Assembly: GCF_002135355.1 (NCBI RefSeq)
Contig: NZ_NEGE01000004.1
Span: 62,001-126,000 of the forward strand
Length of the DNA stretch: 64,000 nucleotides
From: Acinetobacter sp. ANC 4169
Lineage (GTDB): Bacteria; Pseudomonadota; Gammaproteobacteria; Pseudomonadales; Moraxellaceae
Direction: 5' to 3'
Shown here: in pieces, positions 1 to 8,872 of the stretch
Numbering within the stretch: position 1 is the stretch's first letter
How the letters are laid out: each line of letters opens with the position of its first letter
Position numbers and translations under genes: made by a program
Notes under the pieces: model-generated
Database searches by the model: none
What the model was told of the DNA's origin: nothing
What the model saw: the letters and a program-made list of their open reading frames with translations, nothing else

Positions 1-33
1 CAACAACACGAATAAAATAGAATAGGAAAAAAT

Positions 34-1617
34 ATGGGCACACCAATCGTTATTGCCAAGAAAACCACCGATACACAACAAGAAATTGTTTTACATTCAC
101 AATTTGCCAACCGCCACGGCCTGATTGCCGGAGCCACCGGAACCGGTAAAACCGTAACCTTAAAAGTATTGGCAGAGAATTTTTCCCGCATTGGTGTGCC
201 GGTATTTTTAGCCGATGCAAAAGGCGATGTTTCGAGTCTTGCCAAAGCTGGTGAAAGTAATGCTAAATTTGATGCGCGGATTAAAAGCCTGAATATTGAA
301 TCGATTCCCTTTGCGGCATCACCGGTGGTGTTTTGGGATTTGTTCGGTGAGCAGGGCCATCCCATTCGCACCACAGTATCTGAGATAGGTCCGTTGTTAC
401 TGGCGCAAATATTAAATCTGAATGACACCCAGGAAGGTGTACTTTCAGCAGTGTTCCGCATAGCCGATGATCAGGGTTTATTGCTGATTGATTTTAAAGA
501 CTTGAAGTCGATGATTAGCTATGTAAGTGAACATGCTGCTGAATTCAAGACTGAATATGGCAACCTGTCTCCTGCCAGCTTAGGCGCCATTCAACGCAAT
601 TTACTGGCACTGGCCGATCAGGGCGGAGATCAGTTTTTTGGTGAACCTGCATTAGATATCATGGATTTTATCCAGACCGATAGCCAAGGCCGTGGCACCA
701 TCAATTTACTGGCTGCAGATAAATTGATGAATACGCCTAAACTGTATGCCACCTTTTTGCTGTGGATGTTGTCCGAACTGTTTGAACAGTTGCCTGAAGT
801 CGGTGATATGGATAAACCCAAACTAGTGTTCTTCTTTGATGAAGCACATCTGCTTTTTGACAATGCTAGCCCCGCCCTACAGGAAAAGATTGAACAAGTA
901 GTGCGATTGATTCGCTCCAAAGGCATCGGCATTTACTTTATTACCCAGAATCCACTGGACCTACCTGAAAGTGTTTTAGGACAATTGGGTAACCGTGTCC
1001 AGCATGCATTGCGTGCCTTCACGCCTAAAGACCAGAAAGCGGTCAAAACCGCAGCCGATACTTTCCGTGCCAATCCCGAATTTAAGGTCGATCAGGCCAT
1101 TACCGAACTGGCTGTGGGTGAAGCCTTAATTAGCTGTTTGGATGAACAAGGCACCCCGCAAATGGTGCAACGCGGCTGGGTGATGCCGCCCTATTCTTCC
1201 TTCAGCCCCATTTCTCTAGATGAGCGTAAAACACTCATAGCACAAAGTGTTGTGGCAGGTGTTTATGAACAACAGCTTGACAGAGAAAGTGCGTTTGAAA
1301 TGTTGCAAAACAAAGTCGCAGAACGCCAACAACAAGCCATTCAAGCTGAACAAGAAAAAGCGGTCGCAAAAGAAAAAGAGGCTTTAGAAAAACAGCAAGC
1401 CAAAGATGCTGAGGCTTTTGCCAAGCAACAGGCACGCGAACAACAGCGCCTGGCACAAGAGCAGCAAAAAGAAGCGGAACGCGCAGCCAAACAGCGAGAA
1501 AAGCTGATTCAAGATACTGTCGGTACTTTTGCTAAAAGTGCCGCCCGCAGCCTGGGTGGTAGCACGGGACAAAAAATTGTCCGTGGTCTGCTCGGTTCGC
1601 TTTTCAGCAAAAGGTAA
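34..1617 (+). CDS. HerA-like ATPase, DUF853 (YjgR) family
   Basis: Predicted cytosolic P-loop ATPase of the HerA/FtsK-like superfamily, close to E. coli YjgR, whose role is not established. Visible motifs: Walker A GATGTGKT at residues 33-40 and a Walker B ending in DEAH at about residues 269-272, preceded by a hydrophobic strand. From about residue 420 to 490 the chain becomes rich in A, E, K and Q, consistent with a coiled coil, and ends in a short Gly/Arg-rich tail. At 527 aa it is slightly longer than E. coli YjgR (500 aa). The ATG at 34 is preceded by AGGA. It stands alone on the plus strand and is followed by a strong terminator. Family assignment is firm; function is unknown. Confidence 0.9.
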   Translation: MGTPIVIAKKTTDTQQEIVLHSQFANRHGLIAGATGTGKTVTLKVLAENFSRIGVPVFLADAKGDVSSLAKAGESNAKFDARIKSLNIESIPFAASPVVFWDLFGEQGHPIRTTVSEIGPLLLAQILNLNDTQEGVLSAVFRIADDQGLLLIDFKDLKSMISYVSEHAAEFKTEYGNLSPASLGAIQRNLLALADQGGDQFFGEPALDIMDFIQTDSQGRGTINLLAADKLMNTPKLYATFLLWMLSELFEQLPEVGDMDKPKLVFFFDEAHLLFDNASPALQEKIEQVVRLIRSKGIGIYFITQNPLDLPESVLGQLGNRVQHALRAFTPKDQKAVKTAADTFRANPEFKVDQAITELAVGEALISCLDEQGTPQMVQRGWVMPPYSSFSPISLDERKTLIAQSVVAGVYEQQLDRESAFEMLQNKVAERQQQAIQAEQEKAVAKEKEALEKQQAKDAEAFAKQQAREQQRLAQEQQKEAERAAKQREKLIQDTVGTFAKSAARSLGGSTGQKIVRGLLGSLFSKR

Positions 1618-1643
1618 TTCAAGAAACTGATTAATAATGCGTG

Positions 1644-1680
1644 AATTATGGGATATTTTTATATCCCATAATTTTTTTAT
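1644..1680 (+). terminator. Rho-independent terminator after the DUF853 ATPase
   Basis: A 13-bp perfect inverted repeat (1644-1656 and 1661-1673) with a TTTT loop is followed by a T run to 1678. It closes the ATPase transcript before hmp. Confidence 0.8.
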
Positions 1681-1712
1681 GGTTTTATGAGAAACATGTA
1701 TTGTAAAAAGAT

Positions 1713-1745
1713 TTTATAAGATGTATTTTAAATACATCTTATAAA
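1713..1745. promoter_or_regulatory. NsrR operator upstream of hmp (33-bp perfect palindrome)
   Basis: Two 16-nt arms (1713-1728 and 1730-1745) are exact reverse complements around a single T at 1729. The inner 11-1-11 core runs from AAGATGTATTT to AAATACATCTT, matching the NsrR consensus known from enterobacteria (AAGATGYATTT-N-AAATRCATCTT). It ends 22 bases before the hmp start codon and so probably overlaps the promoter. An Rrf2-family NsrR gene lies just downstream of hmp, which supports nitric-oxide-controlled repression of hmp. Confidence 0.9.
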
Positions 1746-1767
1746 TAACAGCCATGAGAGATCAGCT

Positions 1768-2976
1768 ATGACTCCGCAGCAAATTGACCTTGTAAAAGCC
1801 ACTGTTCCTGTACTTCGTGAAAATGGCGTAGCCCTGACCGGTTATTTTTATAACCGTATGTTGGGTAACAATCCTGATCTAAAAGAAACTTTTAATATGG
1901 GGCACCAGCGCAGCGGCGCACAGGCTCAAGCATTGGCAGGTGCAGTGTTGGCTTATGCTGAAAACATTGAAGATCCGTCTGTACTTTTACCAGTGGTAGA
2001 GTTGATCGCGCACAAACACGTTAGCCTGAATATTAAAGCGCCGGATTACAGTATTGTTGGGGAAAACCTGCTGCATTCCATCAGTGAAGTCCTCAGCATT
2101 TCAATGGAAGATCCACTGATTGGCGCTTGGGCAGCGGCTTATGGCCAATTGGCAGACCTGTTCATCAGCACTGAGAAAGCCATTTACGATCAGCACGAAC
2201 AGACTAAAGGCAGCTGGTTAGGCTGGCGTAACTTCAAGATTGCCAAGAAAGTCGTTGAAAGCGATGAAATCACGTCGTTCTATCTTCAACCTGCAGACGG
2301 CGGTGCATTGCCGAAATACGAAGCCGGCCAATATATTTCAGTGCGTGTTTTCGTCGAAGAACTTGGCTTAAAACAACCGCGTCAATATACGCTTTCAACT
2401 TGCCCGCAAGCAGACTATTTGCGTATTTCCGTGAAACGTGAAGACCAAAAAGGTGACATGGTTCCAGGTTGGGTATCGAATACTCTACATGGCTTGCCTG
2501 AAGGTTCAGAGATTGAAGTTTCTGCACCAACAGGTAATTTCTACCTGATTGATCCAAATAAACGTAATGTCTTTATCAGTGGTGGTGTAGGCCTAACTCC
2601 AATGATTGCCATGCTTAATCAGCTGGTGACGCTAGACATGCCACAGCCTGTGACATTCATCCATGCTTGCCGTAGCAAACAAGTGCATGCGATGCATCAG
2701 CACATTCAGGATTTGAAAGCAAAATATCCGCGCCTAAGCACATTTACCGCTTATGAATTCCCGCATGCAAGCGATAAATTAGGTGAAGATTATGATGTTG
2801 CCGGTCGTCTAGACTTAAGCACGCTTGATAGCGCATTGTTACCAGCCAATGCCGACTATTACCTCTGCGGCCCAATGCCATTTATGGCTGCACAACAAAA
2901 GGCTTTGGTTGCTCGCGGCATTCCTGCTAAAAATATTCACAGTGAAGCTTTTGGTACAGGTGGCGTTAAGCACTAA
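1768..2976 (+). CDS. hmp: Flavohemoprotein nitric oxide dioxygenase
   Basis: Cytosolic flavohemoglobin that converts NO and O2 to nitrate using NAD(P)H. The globin domain (residues 1-140) has the proximal haem histidine in the KH pair at residue 84. It is followed by an FAD-binding ferredoxin-reductase domain with RQYTLS at 205-210. The NAD domain has GGVGLTPM at 272-279 and a C-terminal YLCGPMPFM motif. At 402 aa it is close to the usual ~396 aa. The start ATG follows GAGAG at 1756-1760. The perfect NsrR palindrome directly upstream and nsrR directly downstream make this a self-contained NO-sensing and NO-removal unit. Function and symbol are secure. Confidence 0.97.
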   Translation: MTPQQIDLVKATVPVLRENGVALTGYFYNRMLGNNPDLKETFNMGHQRSGAQAQALAGAVLAYAENIEDPSVLLPVVELIAHKHVSLNIKAPDYSIVGENLLHSISEVLSISMEDPLIGAWAAAYGQLADLFISTEKAIYDQHEQTKGSWLGWRNFKIAKKVVESDEITSFYLQPADGGALPKYEAGQYISVRVFVEELGLKQPRQYTLSTCPQADYLRISVKREDQKGDMVPGWVSNTLHGLPEGSEIEVSAPTGNFYLIDPNKRNVFISGGVGLTPMIAMLNQLVTLDMPQPVTFIHACRSKQVHAMHQHIQDLKAKYPRLSTFTAYEFPHASDKLGEDYDVAGRLDLSTLDSALLPANADYYLCGPMPFMAAQQKALVARGIPAKNIHSEAFGTGGVKH

Positions 2977-3003
2977 TCTGCTGCGTCAGCACAAAATCAA
3001 GAG

Positions 3004-3040
3004 AGGGTTAGTCCGGTTATGCTAGACTAGCCCTAATTTT
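3004..3040 (+). terminator. Terminator between hmp and nsrR
   Basis: A 10-bp stem (3004-3013 with 3025-3034, one G-T wobble) is followed by AATTTT. It probably separates hmp from nsrR, allowing the repressor its own low-level expression. Confidence 0.6.
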
Positions 3041-3063
3041 CATTCAAAAATATCAGTATTATC

Positions 3064-3507
3064 ATGCAACTGAATAAATTTACTGACTATGCCCTGCGCA
3101 TTTTAATGTATATCGCCCAGCCGCGAGATATGCCTTATACCATTGCAGAAATTGCTCAGGATTTGCATGTGTCAAAAAACCATTTAGTGAAAATTGTCCA
3201 CTTTATGGGAAAACAGAACTGGTTGATTACCACGCGCGGCAAAGGTGGTGGTATTGGTCTGAATCCTGAAGCGCTAGAACTCAAACTGGGGCAAATTGTG
3301 CGAATTCTGCAGGGTGAAAACCAGATTGTAGAATGCAACACGCCTCCTTGCGTGCTGCGCAGCCATTGCGGCTTGAAAGACATTCTCGATCAGGCCCTGG
3401 AACAGTTTTATCGCAGTCTGGATCAATACACCTTGGCTCAGGTGTTAAATACCTCCCCAATCGCCAAGTTCACCACCCAGTCTCCTATTCAGATGATCAA
3501 TCTTTAA
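3064..3507 (+). CDS. nsrR: Rrf2-family nitric-oxide-sensing repressor NsrR
   Basis: DNA-binding Fe-S repressor. The N-terminal winged helix (residues 1-70) carries the Rrf2 signature, with the recognition helix around VSKNHLVKIV and the glycine-rich wing RGKGGGIGL. Three cysteines sit at residues 91, 96 and 102 (C-x4-C-x5-C), the same spacing and numbering as the cluster ligands of E. coli NsrR. That distinguishes it from IscR. Length 147 aa is typical. The start ATG is preceded by AT-rich sequence without a strong ribosome site. I see no copy of the hmp palindrome in front of nsrR itself, so autoregulation is not evident. Confidence 0.93.
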   Translation: MQLNKFTDYALRILMYIAQPRDMPYTIAEIAQDLHVSKNHLVKIVHFMGKQNWLITTRGKGGGIGLNPEALELKLGQIVRILQGENQIVECNTPPCVLRSHCGLKDILDQALEQFYRSLDQYTLAQVLNTSPIAKFTTQSPIQMINL

Positions 3508-3593
3508 TTCCCTGTCTTTGGCTTGCAAAGTTCGCTTGCCCGAACGACTTCCTTTATAATGTTCGCTTGTAGATCATTTATTGAAGTTGAGTT

Positions 3594-4466
3594 ATGCATC
3601 ACAGCAGAGGAAAATCCAAAAACAGTAAGACAGCCAGTGCGCCTAAGCAAAAGATCAGCTACGAGAAAAAAGTTGATTCTGCCATTACTGAGTACTCTGT
3701 TCGCGCATTGAACTGGTTGCGTAAAGCTGAATTTTTAATGAGTGCGCCCAAACTGAATCTTTGTGTGGAAGATAGCGGTTATGAAATTGCTTTTGCCGGT
3801 CGTTCTAATGCCGGTAAATCCAGCGCTATCAATGCATTAACCAATCAAAAGCAGTTGGCACGTGCCTCGAAAAAGCCGGGCCGTACCCAGATGATCAACT
3901 TTTTTAGTTTGGGCAACCCGGATCAGCGTCTGGTCGATTTGCCAGGTTATGGCTATGCAGCCGTACCGGAAGCCATGAAAATTGTGTGGCAAAAAGAGCT
4001 GGAAAATTACCTGATTCATCGTCAGAGCTTGCAAGGTCTGGTGTTGCTGATGGATATTCGTCATCCGCTGCAACATTTCGATGTCATGATGCTGGAATGG
4101 GCTCACTCGCGTAAATTGTTCGTGCATGTGCTATTAACCAAATCAGATAAGCTGAACCGTGGTCCTGCATCGAAAGCCTTGCAGGAAGTAAAAGCTGCAT
4201 TGAAAAAGATGAAGCTGGATTTCTCCATTCAATTATTCTCGTCACTCAACAAGCAAGGCCTAGAAGAACTGGCCAGTGTGATGGGTGGCCGTTTGAACTT
4301 TACCCTTGAGCAATCCACCCAGTTCGATTTGGACAGCATCCCTGAAGCCACTGCCGATGAACTCAATGATCTGGATGAACCACTCGAATCTTTAGATGTC
4401 GTAGAAGATGAGTGTGAGACCGAAATTGCTGAAGATGCCACCGATGCAAGCCGACAAGCTGATTGA
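3594..4466 (+). CDS. engB: Ribosome biogenesis GTPase EngB (YihA/YsxC)
   Basis: Small GTPase required for large-subunit ribosome assembly. The G1 loop GRSNAGKS is at residues 69-76, a PGRTQ switch I follows, G3 DLPGYG is at 115-120, and a TKSDK G4 lies near residue 180. The body aligns with E. coli YihA from about residue 49 (MSAPKLN). It therefore carries an extra basic N-terminus of roughly 36 residues and an acidic C-terminal tail of about 45 residues rich in D and E (290 aa against about 210). An internal ATG at 3738 would give a shorter form without the N-terminal extension. A TATAAT at 3555-3560 fits a promoter of its own. Confidence 0.93.
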   Translation: MHHSRGKSKNSKTASAPKQKISYEKKVDSAITEYSVRALNWLRKAEFLMSAPKLNLCVEDSGYEIAFAGRSNAGKSSAINALTNQKQLARASKKPGRTQMINFFSLGNPDQRLVDLPGYGYAAVPEAMKIVWQKELENYLIHRQSLQGLVLLMDIRHPLQHFDVMMLEWAHSRKLFVHVLLTKSDKLNRGPASKALQEVKAALKKMKLDFSIQLFSSLNKQGLEELASVMGGRLNFTLEQSTQFDLDSIPEATADELNDLDEPLESLDVVEDECETEIAEDATDASRQAD

Positions 4467-4508
4467 TGTAGTTTGTCCGACAAAGATCATCATCAATTGA
4501 TATTTCCG

Positions 4509-4546
4509 TGTCCTGTATTGCTAATCACAATGCGGGACATTTTTTT
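4509..4546 (+). terminator. Terminator after engB
   Basis: A 12-bp stem (4509-4520 with 4528-4539, two wobble pairs) with a 7-nt loop is followed by seven T residues. Confidence 0.75.
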
Positions 4547-4600
4547 CATACTGACCTTGAGCTCAAGTGCAGCACTGCACGCTAAAACAATAAGGACAGT

Positions 4601-5551
4601 ATGATGAAACTTCTCTCCCGTTTAAGAAATTCCAAACTCGGCTCATCGATTGCCTATCATATTCATCCGCGTAAAGTAAAATTCGAGTGGCAGGACACCC
4701 CGATTGACTGGATTCCACAGCAGCCTTATATCAGCTATTTCATCAATGAAATCAATATGATTTTACCTGCTGGCGAATTCTGGTTCTGTCGTTTATATAA
4801 CAAGGTTTTGCCGCAGATTCAGGATGAAAAACTGAAACAGGATGTACAGGCCTTTGTCCGTCAGGAAGCCATGCATGCCCAGGCACACAACTCGGCCAAT
4901 AAAGAATATCTAACTGCACGCAACATTGATATCCAGCGCAATCTGGATGTGATGAATTTCCTGTTTACGAAATTACTTGCCGATCAACCTTTGGGTTTAA
5001 AAGTACCTAAATTGCTTGAACATCAATGGGACCTGTTCCGCCTTGGAATTATTGCCACCGTGGAACACATGACCTGCGTACTGGGAAAATATGCCCTGTA
5101 TAATCAGGAATGGGAAAGGCTGGGCGCCGATCCGGCCATGCTGGATCTGATCAAATGGCACGGCGCAGAAGAAATTGAACACCGTACTGTAGCCTTTGAT
5201 TTGTATCGTCATTTAGGTGGAGGCTATATTGCCCGTTATTATTTAAGCGTGATTGTGATTGTGGCGGTCATTGGCTTGTGGGTGGATGGTACCGCGCATC
5301 TACTCAAGCAGGATCCGCGTTTTCAGTCTATCCGTCCTGCCGTTTACAAACCGTGGATCTGGCGCGAATGGTATGCCATTGCACAGCGTGACAACAATTT
5401 AATGCCTAGTCCATTCTGGCTGGTGTCACAGCAACTGGGCTATTTAATGCCATGGTACGATCCACTGCACGAAGCCAAAACTGAAGATGCCCTTGCGTAT
5501 CTCAATCGTTCCCCTGCTGCCAAACGTGCAGCCAGACTGAAAGTGGCCTAG
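4601..5551 (+). CDS. Predicted metal-dependent hydrolase, PF10118-like, ferritin-like motifs
   Basis: A 316-aa protein resembling the family named predicted metal-dependent hydrolase (PF10118), which has no firmly established substrate. The conserved residues look like a four-helix di-metal site: a Glu in PAGEFWF (59), QEAMHAQAH (88-96), a VEHMT segment and EEIEHRTVAF further on. That is the E...ExxH...E...ExxH arrangement of ferritin-like di-iron proteins. One hydrophobic stretch (about residues 210-228) could be a membrane segment. The first of two adjacent ATG codons is used here; AAGGA lies 6-10 bases upstream. It is a single gene between engB and a VOC protein, with no operon partner that hints at a substrate. 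Confidence 0.75.
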   Translation: MMKLLSRLRNSKLGSSIAYHIHPRKVKFEWQDTPIDWIPQQPYISYFINEINMILPAGEFWFCRLYNKVLPQIQDEKLKQDVQAFVRQEAMHAQAHNSANKEYLTARNIDIQRNLDVMNFLFTKLLADQPLGLKVPKLLEHQWDLFRLGIIATVEHMTCVLGKYALYNQEWERLGADPAMLDLIKWHGAEEIEHRTVAFDLYRHLGGGYIARYYLSVIVIVAVIGLWVDGTAHLLKQDPRFQSIRPAVYKPWIWREWYAIAQRDNNLMPSPFWLVSQQLGYLMPWYDPLHEAKTEDALAYLNRSPAAKRAARLKVA

Positions 5552-5601
5552 TCCTTTTGATCATTCATTTGATAGTTCAATTCATGTATACAATTTCCAC
5601 A

Positions 5602-5630
5602 CAGTAGGGCTTTATGCCCTGCTTTTTATT
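5602..5630 (+). terminator. Terminator after the PF10118-like gene
   Basis: The stem AGGGC (5606-5610) and GCCCT (5616-5620) with a 5-nt loop is followed by a T-rich stretch. Confidence 0.55.
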
Positions 5631-5675
5631 TGTTCTAAGATAAAAGTCCAAAAAAACAACAATAAGGATAACGGT

Positions 5676-6095
5676 ATGCAAGCACGGATTTCAGTCATTA
5701 CACTGGGGGTGCGCGACCTGGAAGCATCTTTGCATTTTTATCGTGAAGGCCTAGGCCTGCACTGTGAAGGAATTATTGGACAGGAATTTGAATATGGTGC
5801 AGTGGCCTTTATTGAACTGCAGTCCGGTCTGAAACTGGCATTATGGCCACAAAGCAGCATTCAACAGGATACCGGTCTGGAGTCCAGCCCGATGTGTCCG
5901 ACGCAAATGACCTTGGGGCATAATGTCTATAGCCCTCTGGAAGTGGATCAGGTTATGGCCCAGGCAGCACATGCCGGTGCCAAAATCATTAAACCCGCAC
6001 AAGCCACCTTTTACGGCGGCTATGCGGGTTATTTCCAAGATCCAGATGGCCATATCTGGGAAATTGTGTTTAATCCCAGCTGGGAAATGGATTAG
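5676..6095 (+). CDS. VOC-family (glyoxalase/bleomycin resistance fold) protein
   Basis: A 139-aa single-domain vicinal-oxygen-chelate protein with two beta-alpha-beta-beta-beta modules. The first starts ISVITLGVRDLEASLHFY, typical of the family. The second ends with QDPDGHIWEIVFNP, where the Glu is a usual metal ligand. Substrate cannot be inferred; members include lyases, dioxygenases and drug-binding proteins. The start ATG is preceded by AAGGATAACGGT. Its stop overlaps the stop of the convergent DAACS symporter by 4 bases, so no terminator fits between them. Confidence 0.85.
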   Translation: MQARISVITLGVRDLEASLHFYREGLGLHCEGIIGQEFEYGAVAFIELQSGLKLALWPQSSIQQDTGLESSPMCPTQMTLGHNVYSPLEVDQVMAQAAHAGAKIIKPAQATFYGGYAGYFQDPDGHIWEIVFNPSWEMD

Positions 6096-7330
6096 GACAC
6101 TTCTGGTTCACGGCTATAACGATCGACCACCACACTAATCATCATATCGCCCTGAACATTGACCACGGTACGCACGGTATCCAGCAAACGGTCGATCGGC
6201 AGTAAAATCGCAATCGCTTCTGCCGGTAAACCGACCGATTGCAATACCATAATCATGGTGACCATACCTGCACTTGGAATCCCTGGCGCACCCAGAGAGG
6301 CAATCATAGCAGTTGCACAGACAATCAGTTGTTGACCGATACTTAAATCCAGCCCCATCAAGTTGGCAATAAACAAGGCAGCAGCAGCTTCATACAATGC
6401 CGTACCATCCATATTCAGCTGGGTGCCCAATGGAATCACAAAGCCTGCGGTTTGTGGACGTACCTTTAAATTTTCCTGAGCGCATTTCATCGACAAAGGC
6501 ATGGTGGCTGAACTGGAACTGGTGGCAAATGCGGTAATCAGCGCGGCTCGGGTGCCCTTGAAAAAAGTGACTGGACTCATCTTACCAAACACCCAGAGCA
6601 GCAATGGCAATACCACTGCACCATGAAAAATGGTGGTTCCGGTTACCACCGCAGCAAACTCGGCCAGACGGCTTAACACGGAAATATCTTCAGTTGAAAT
6701 CAGTTTTGCCAGCAAGGCAAAAATACCGAGCGGTGCCAGCTTCATCACCCAGCTAATCATCAGCATCATGATGTCAAAAAATTGCAGGCTTAATTTACGC
6801 ACACTGCGGAAATTATCCCCACCTTTGACCAATGCCACCCCAATCAACAAGGCAAATACCACCACGGCCAGCACATTACCTTCGGCAAAAGCTTTAAACG
6901 GATTAATCAGGGTATTCTGAATAAAGTTGGTAAAGAAGGATGATGGCGTTAAGGTATCCGGCGTTTGATGGCTGCTCATGGCATCCTGAAACATCACAAT
7001 ATCCACGCCCTTGCCCACATTAAACAGGTGCGCACAGCTCAAACCTAAAATGAGCGCCAAAGTGGTGGTGGTGACACAGCACAGCAGCGTGATTTTCCAG
7101 ACCCGCCCCAGTTGTCCACCGGCCTGCAAGTTTGAAACTCCGACCACAATTGAACTGAAAATCAGTGGAATGAGCAACATTTTCAACAAACCAATAAAAA
7201 TGCTGCTGGCTAGACCCAAGCTATAAAGACTGACATCAAAAAACTGGGTATTTGGAAACAGGTTTAACAGGAACCCAAATGCTATCCCTAAAATTGCAGC
7301 AATCAATATTTGTGTATTTAAGCTCATCAC
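6092..7330 (-). CDS. Dicarboxylate/amino acid:cation symporter (DAACS family)
   Basis: Inner-membrane secondary transporter of the GltP/DctA/SstT superfamily with about eight membrane helices. Visible signatures are the serine-rich hairpin tip TSSSSATMPLSMKCA and the substrate and cation motif NMDGTALYEAAAALF, which in GltPh coordinates aspartate and sodium. At 412 aa it is a full-length member. Sequence alone does not separate a glutamate/aspartate carrier from a C4-dicarboxylate carrier. Translation can begin at GTG 7330 or the adjacent ATG 7327. The gene is monocistronic and converges with the VOC gene. Confidence 0.9.
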   Translation of the reverse strand: MMSLNTQILIAAILGIAFGFLLNLFPNTQFFDVSLYSLGLASSIFIGLLKMLLIPLIFSSIVVGVSNLQAGGQLGRVWKITLLCCVTTTTLALILGLSCAHLFNVGKGVDIVMFQDAMSSHQTPDTLTPSSFFTNFIQNTLINPFKAFAEGNVLAVVVFALLIGVALVKGGDNFRSVRKLSLQFFDIMMLMISWVMKLAPLGIFALLAKLISTEDISVLSRLAEFAAVVTGTTIFHGAVVLPLLLWVFGKMSPVTFFKGTRAALITAFATSSSSATMPLSMKCAQENLKVRPQTAGFVIPLGTQLNMDGTALYEAAAALFIANLMGLDLSIGQQLIVCATAMIASLGAPGIPSAGMVTMIMVLQSVGLPAEAIAILLPIDRLLDTVRTVVNVQGDMMISVVVDRYSREPEVS

Positions 7331-7533
7331 GACATGCTTTTTATCATTAAGTCCTGACAGGCACTATGCCATGGCCTATTTTTAGAATCGAGGAATTTTT
7401 TGTCACAAGCTCAGCATAGATCGATCAAAGCATCAGGCTCACTTTATCTGAATCAGCAATACTTTGATCAACTGATGGCATAAAATCTGCTTATGCATAA
7501 ATACCCCTCAGCCAATAATAAAAAAGGATCGAT

Positions 7534-7647
7534 ATGAAAAGAATTCTGCTGATGACAGCCCTGCTACTCAATATAAGCGTGGCCTTTGCCCATCCGGGTC
7601 ATGGCTGCCATAAAGATGTCTCTGACGACATCCCACATTGCCAATAA
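7534..7647 (+). CDS. Very small secreted His/Cys-rich peptide
   Basis: A 37-codon reading frame. The first 19 residues form a signal peptide (positively charged start, leucine-rich core, VAFA cleavage site). The mature part would be only 18 residues, HPGHGCHKDVSDDIPHCQ, with four histidines and two cysteines. This looks like the terminal G-CH...YHCH unit of YHYH-type periplasmic domains, in miniature, and could bind a metal. An AAAGGA lies 7-12 bases before the ATG, and a strong terminator follows 10 bases after the stop, so this is a well-formed transcription unit. Function unknown. Confidence 0.6.
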   Translation: MKRILLMTALLLNISVAFAHPGHGCHKDVSDDIPHCQ

Positions 7648-7657
7648 ACATTTGCAT

Positions 7658-7690
7658 AAAAAAAAACCGGACAGCAGGTCCGGTTTTTTT
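7658..7690. terminator. Bidirectional terminator between the small peptide gene and tesB
   Basis: The stem ACCGGAC (7666-7672) / GTCCGGT (7678-7684) with a 5-nt loop is flanked by an A run on the left and a T run on the right, so it can serve both converging genes. Confidence 0.85.
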
Positions 7691-7705
7691 ACGGTATTTA
7701 AGCCC

Positions 7706-8578
7706 TTATTGGGTTTCAATTTCACGCAGGCGAATCAAACCTTCTTGGGTGGTACTGCACACCAGCTCCCCATTTTGCCACATGCGGCCGAAATTTAGTC
7801 CACGCGAACTGGCACTGATAGTGGCATCCATATCGTAAAGCATCCATTCATCAACACGGAATGGCTTATGGAAGTACATGGCATGGTCAATGCTGGCACA
7901 TTGCAAACTCGGTGATAAATAACTTAAGCCATGCGGACGCAAGGCCGTGGTCATTAAGGTAAAGTCCGAATAGAACGCAGCAATGGCCTGATGCAATGAA
8001 ATTTCATCGACCTTTTGGGCAATCTGGCCATGGGTACGAATGTAATGCGCATAAGACGGCGCTTCAGGCTGAGGCTGGAAAGGATTTTGCGGATTGACCG
8101 GGCGAATTTCCACATGACGATCACGGGTAAAAGACGCACGGACATTTTCCGGAATAAACTCAATAATCTGCTTGATCAGTTCCGCTTCATTTTTCAGGCT
8201 TTCTGCAGGTGGATACTCAGGCTCTGAAATCTGGTAATTCAGACCTTCTTCCTGTGGTGCGAAAGAGACCATACACATAAAAATGGTACGGCCATGCTGG
8301 ATGGCACGCACTTGGCGGCTGACAAAACTCTTGCCATCCCGGATGCGATCGACTTCATAAATAATCGGCGCGTTGATATCTCCGCCATATAAAAAGTAGG
8401 CATGCAATGAATGTGCAGGACGATCCGTCGTATAGGATGCTGCGCGTAATGCCTGCCCCAATACCTGTCCACCAAAGACACGCTTGCCCACCAGGTTACG
8501 GCTTTGCCCTCGGTAAATGTTTTCTTCAATTTTTTCCAGGCTCAGTAATTCAACCAGTTCTTGGGTTAAGGCATTCAT
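7706..8578 (-). CDS. tesB: Acyl-CoA thioesterase II
   Basis: Cytosolic thioesterase hydrolysing medium- to long-chain acyl-CoA. It is a double hot-dog protein: the first domain runs from NIYRGQS to about residue 110, and the second contains SIDHAMYFHKPF with the conserved Asp, an SRG turn and the QEGLIR C-terminal motif with the catalytic Gln. The ATG at 8578 gives 290 aa, matching the family (286-289 aa). An in-frame upstream extension exists but has no homology and starts far from any ribosome site, while AGG sits 6 bases before the chosen ATG. Monocistronic. Confidence 0.93.
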   Translation of the reverse strand: MNALTQELVELLSLEKIEENIYRGQSRNLVGKRVFGGQVLGQALRAASYTTDRPAHSLHAYFLYGGDINAPIIYEVDRIRDGKSFVSRQVRAIQHGRTIFMCMVSFAPQEEGLNYQISEPEYPPAESLKNEAELIKQIIEFIPENVRASFTRDRHVEIRPVNPQNPFQPQPEAPSYAHYIRTHGQIAQKVDEISLHQAIAAFYSDFTLMTTALRPHGLSYLSPSLQCASIDHAMYFHKPFRVDEWMLYDMDATISASSRGLNFGRMWQNGELVCSTTQEGLIRLREIETQ

Positions 8579-8872
8579 AAGCGACCTATTTTTTAATGGG
8601 GGATACCTAAAATGTAGGCGAAAAATTTCAAGCAATCAGCTAAGCTATTCAGCCTATTCTGCCACAAATTCAGACTAAATCCCTAGAGTTAGACTGACTG
8701 GCCTGTCACGCTATTTGTGCGGAATATTCGCTAAAAATACGATTTTTAACGATAAAATTTAACACTCAATATGCATTTTGTCAGAAAATGACATATTGTT
8801 TTAAATTACAATGATGCAAAACTATTCCCCCTCAGAAAATCTGTGGTTTCGGTCATTTAAGTAGGAGTATGT

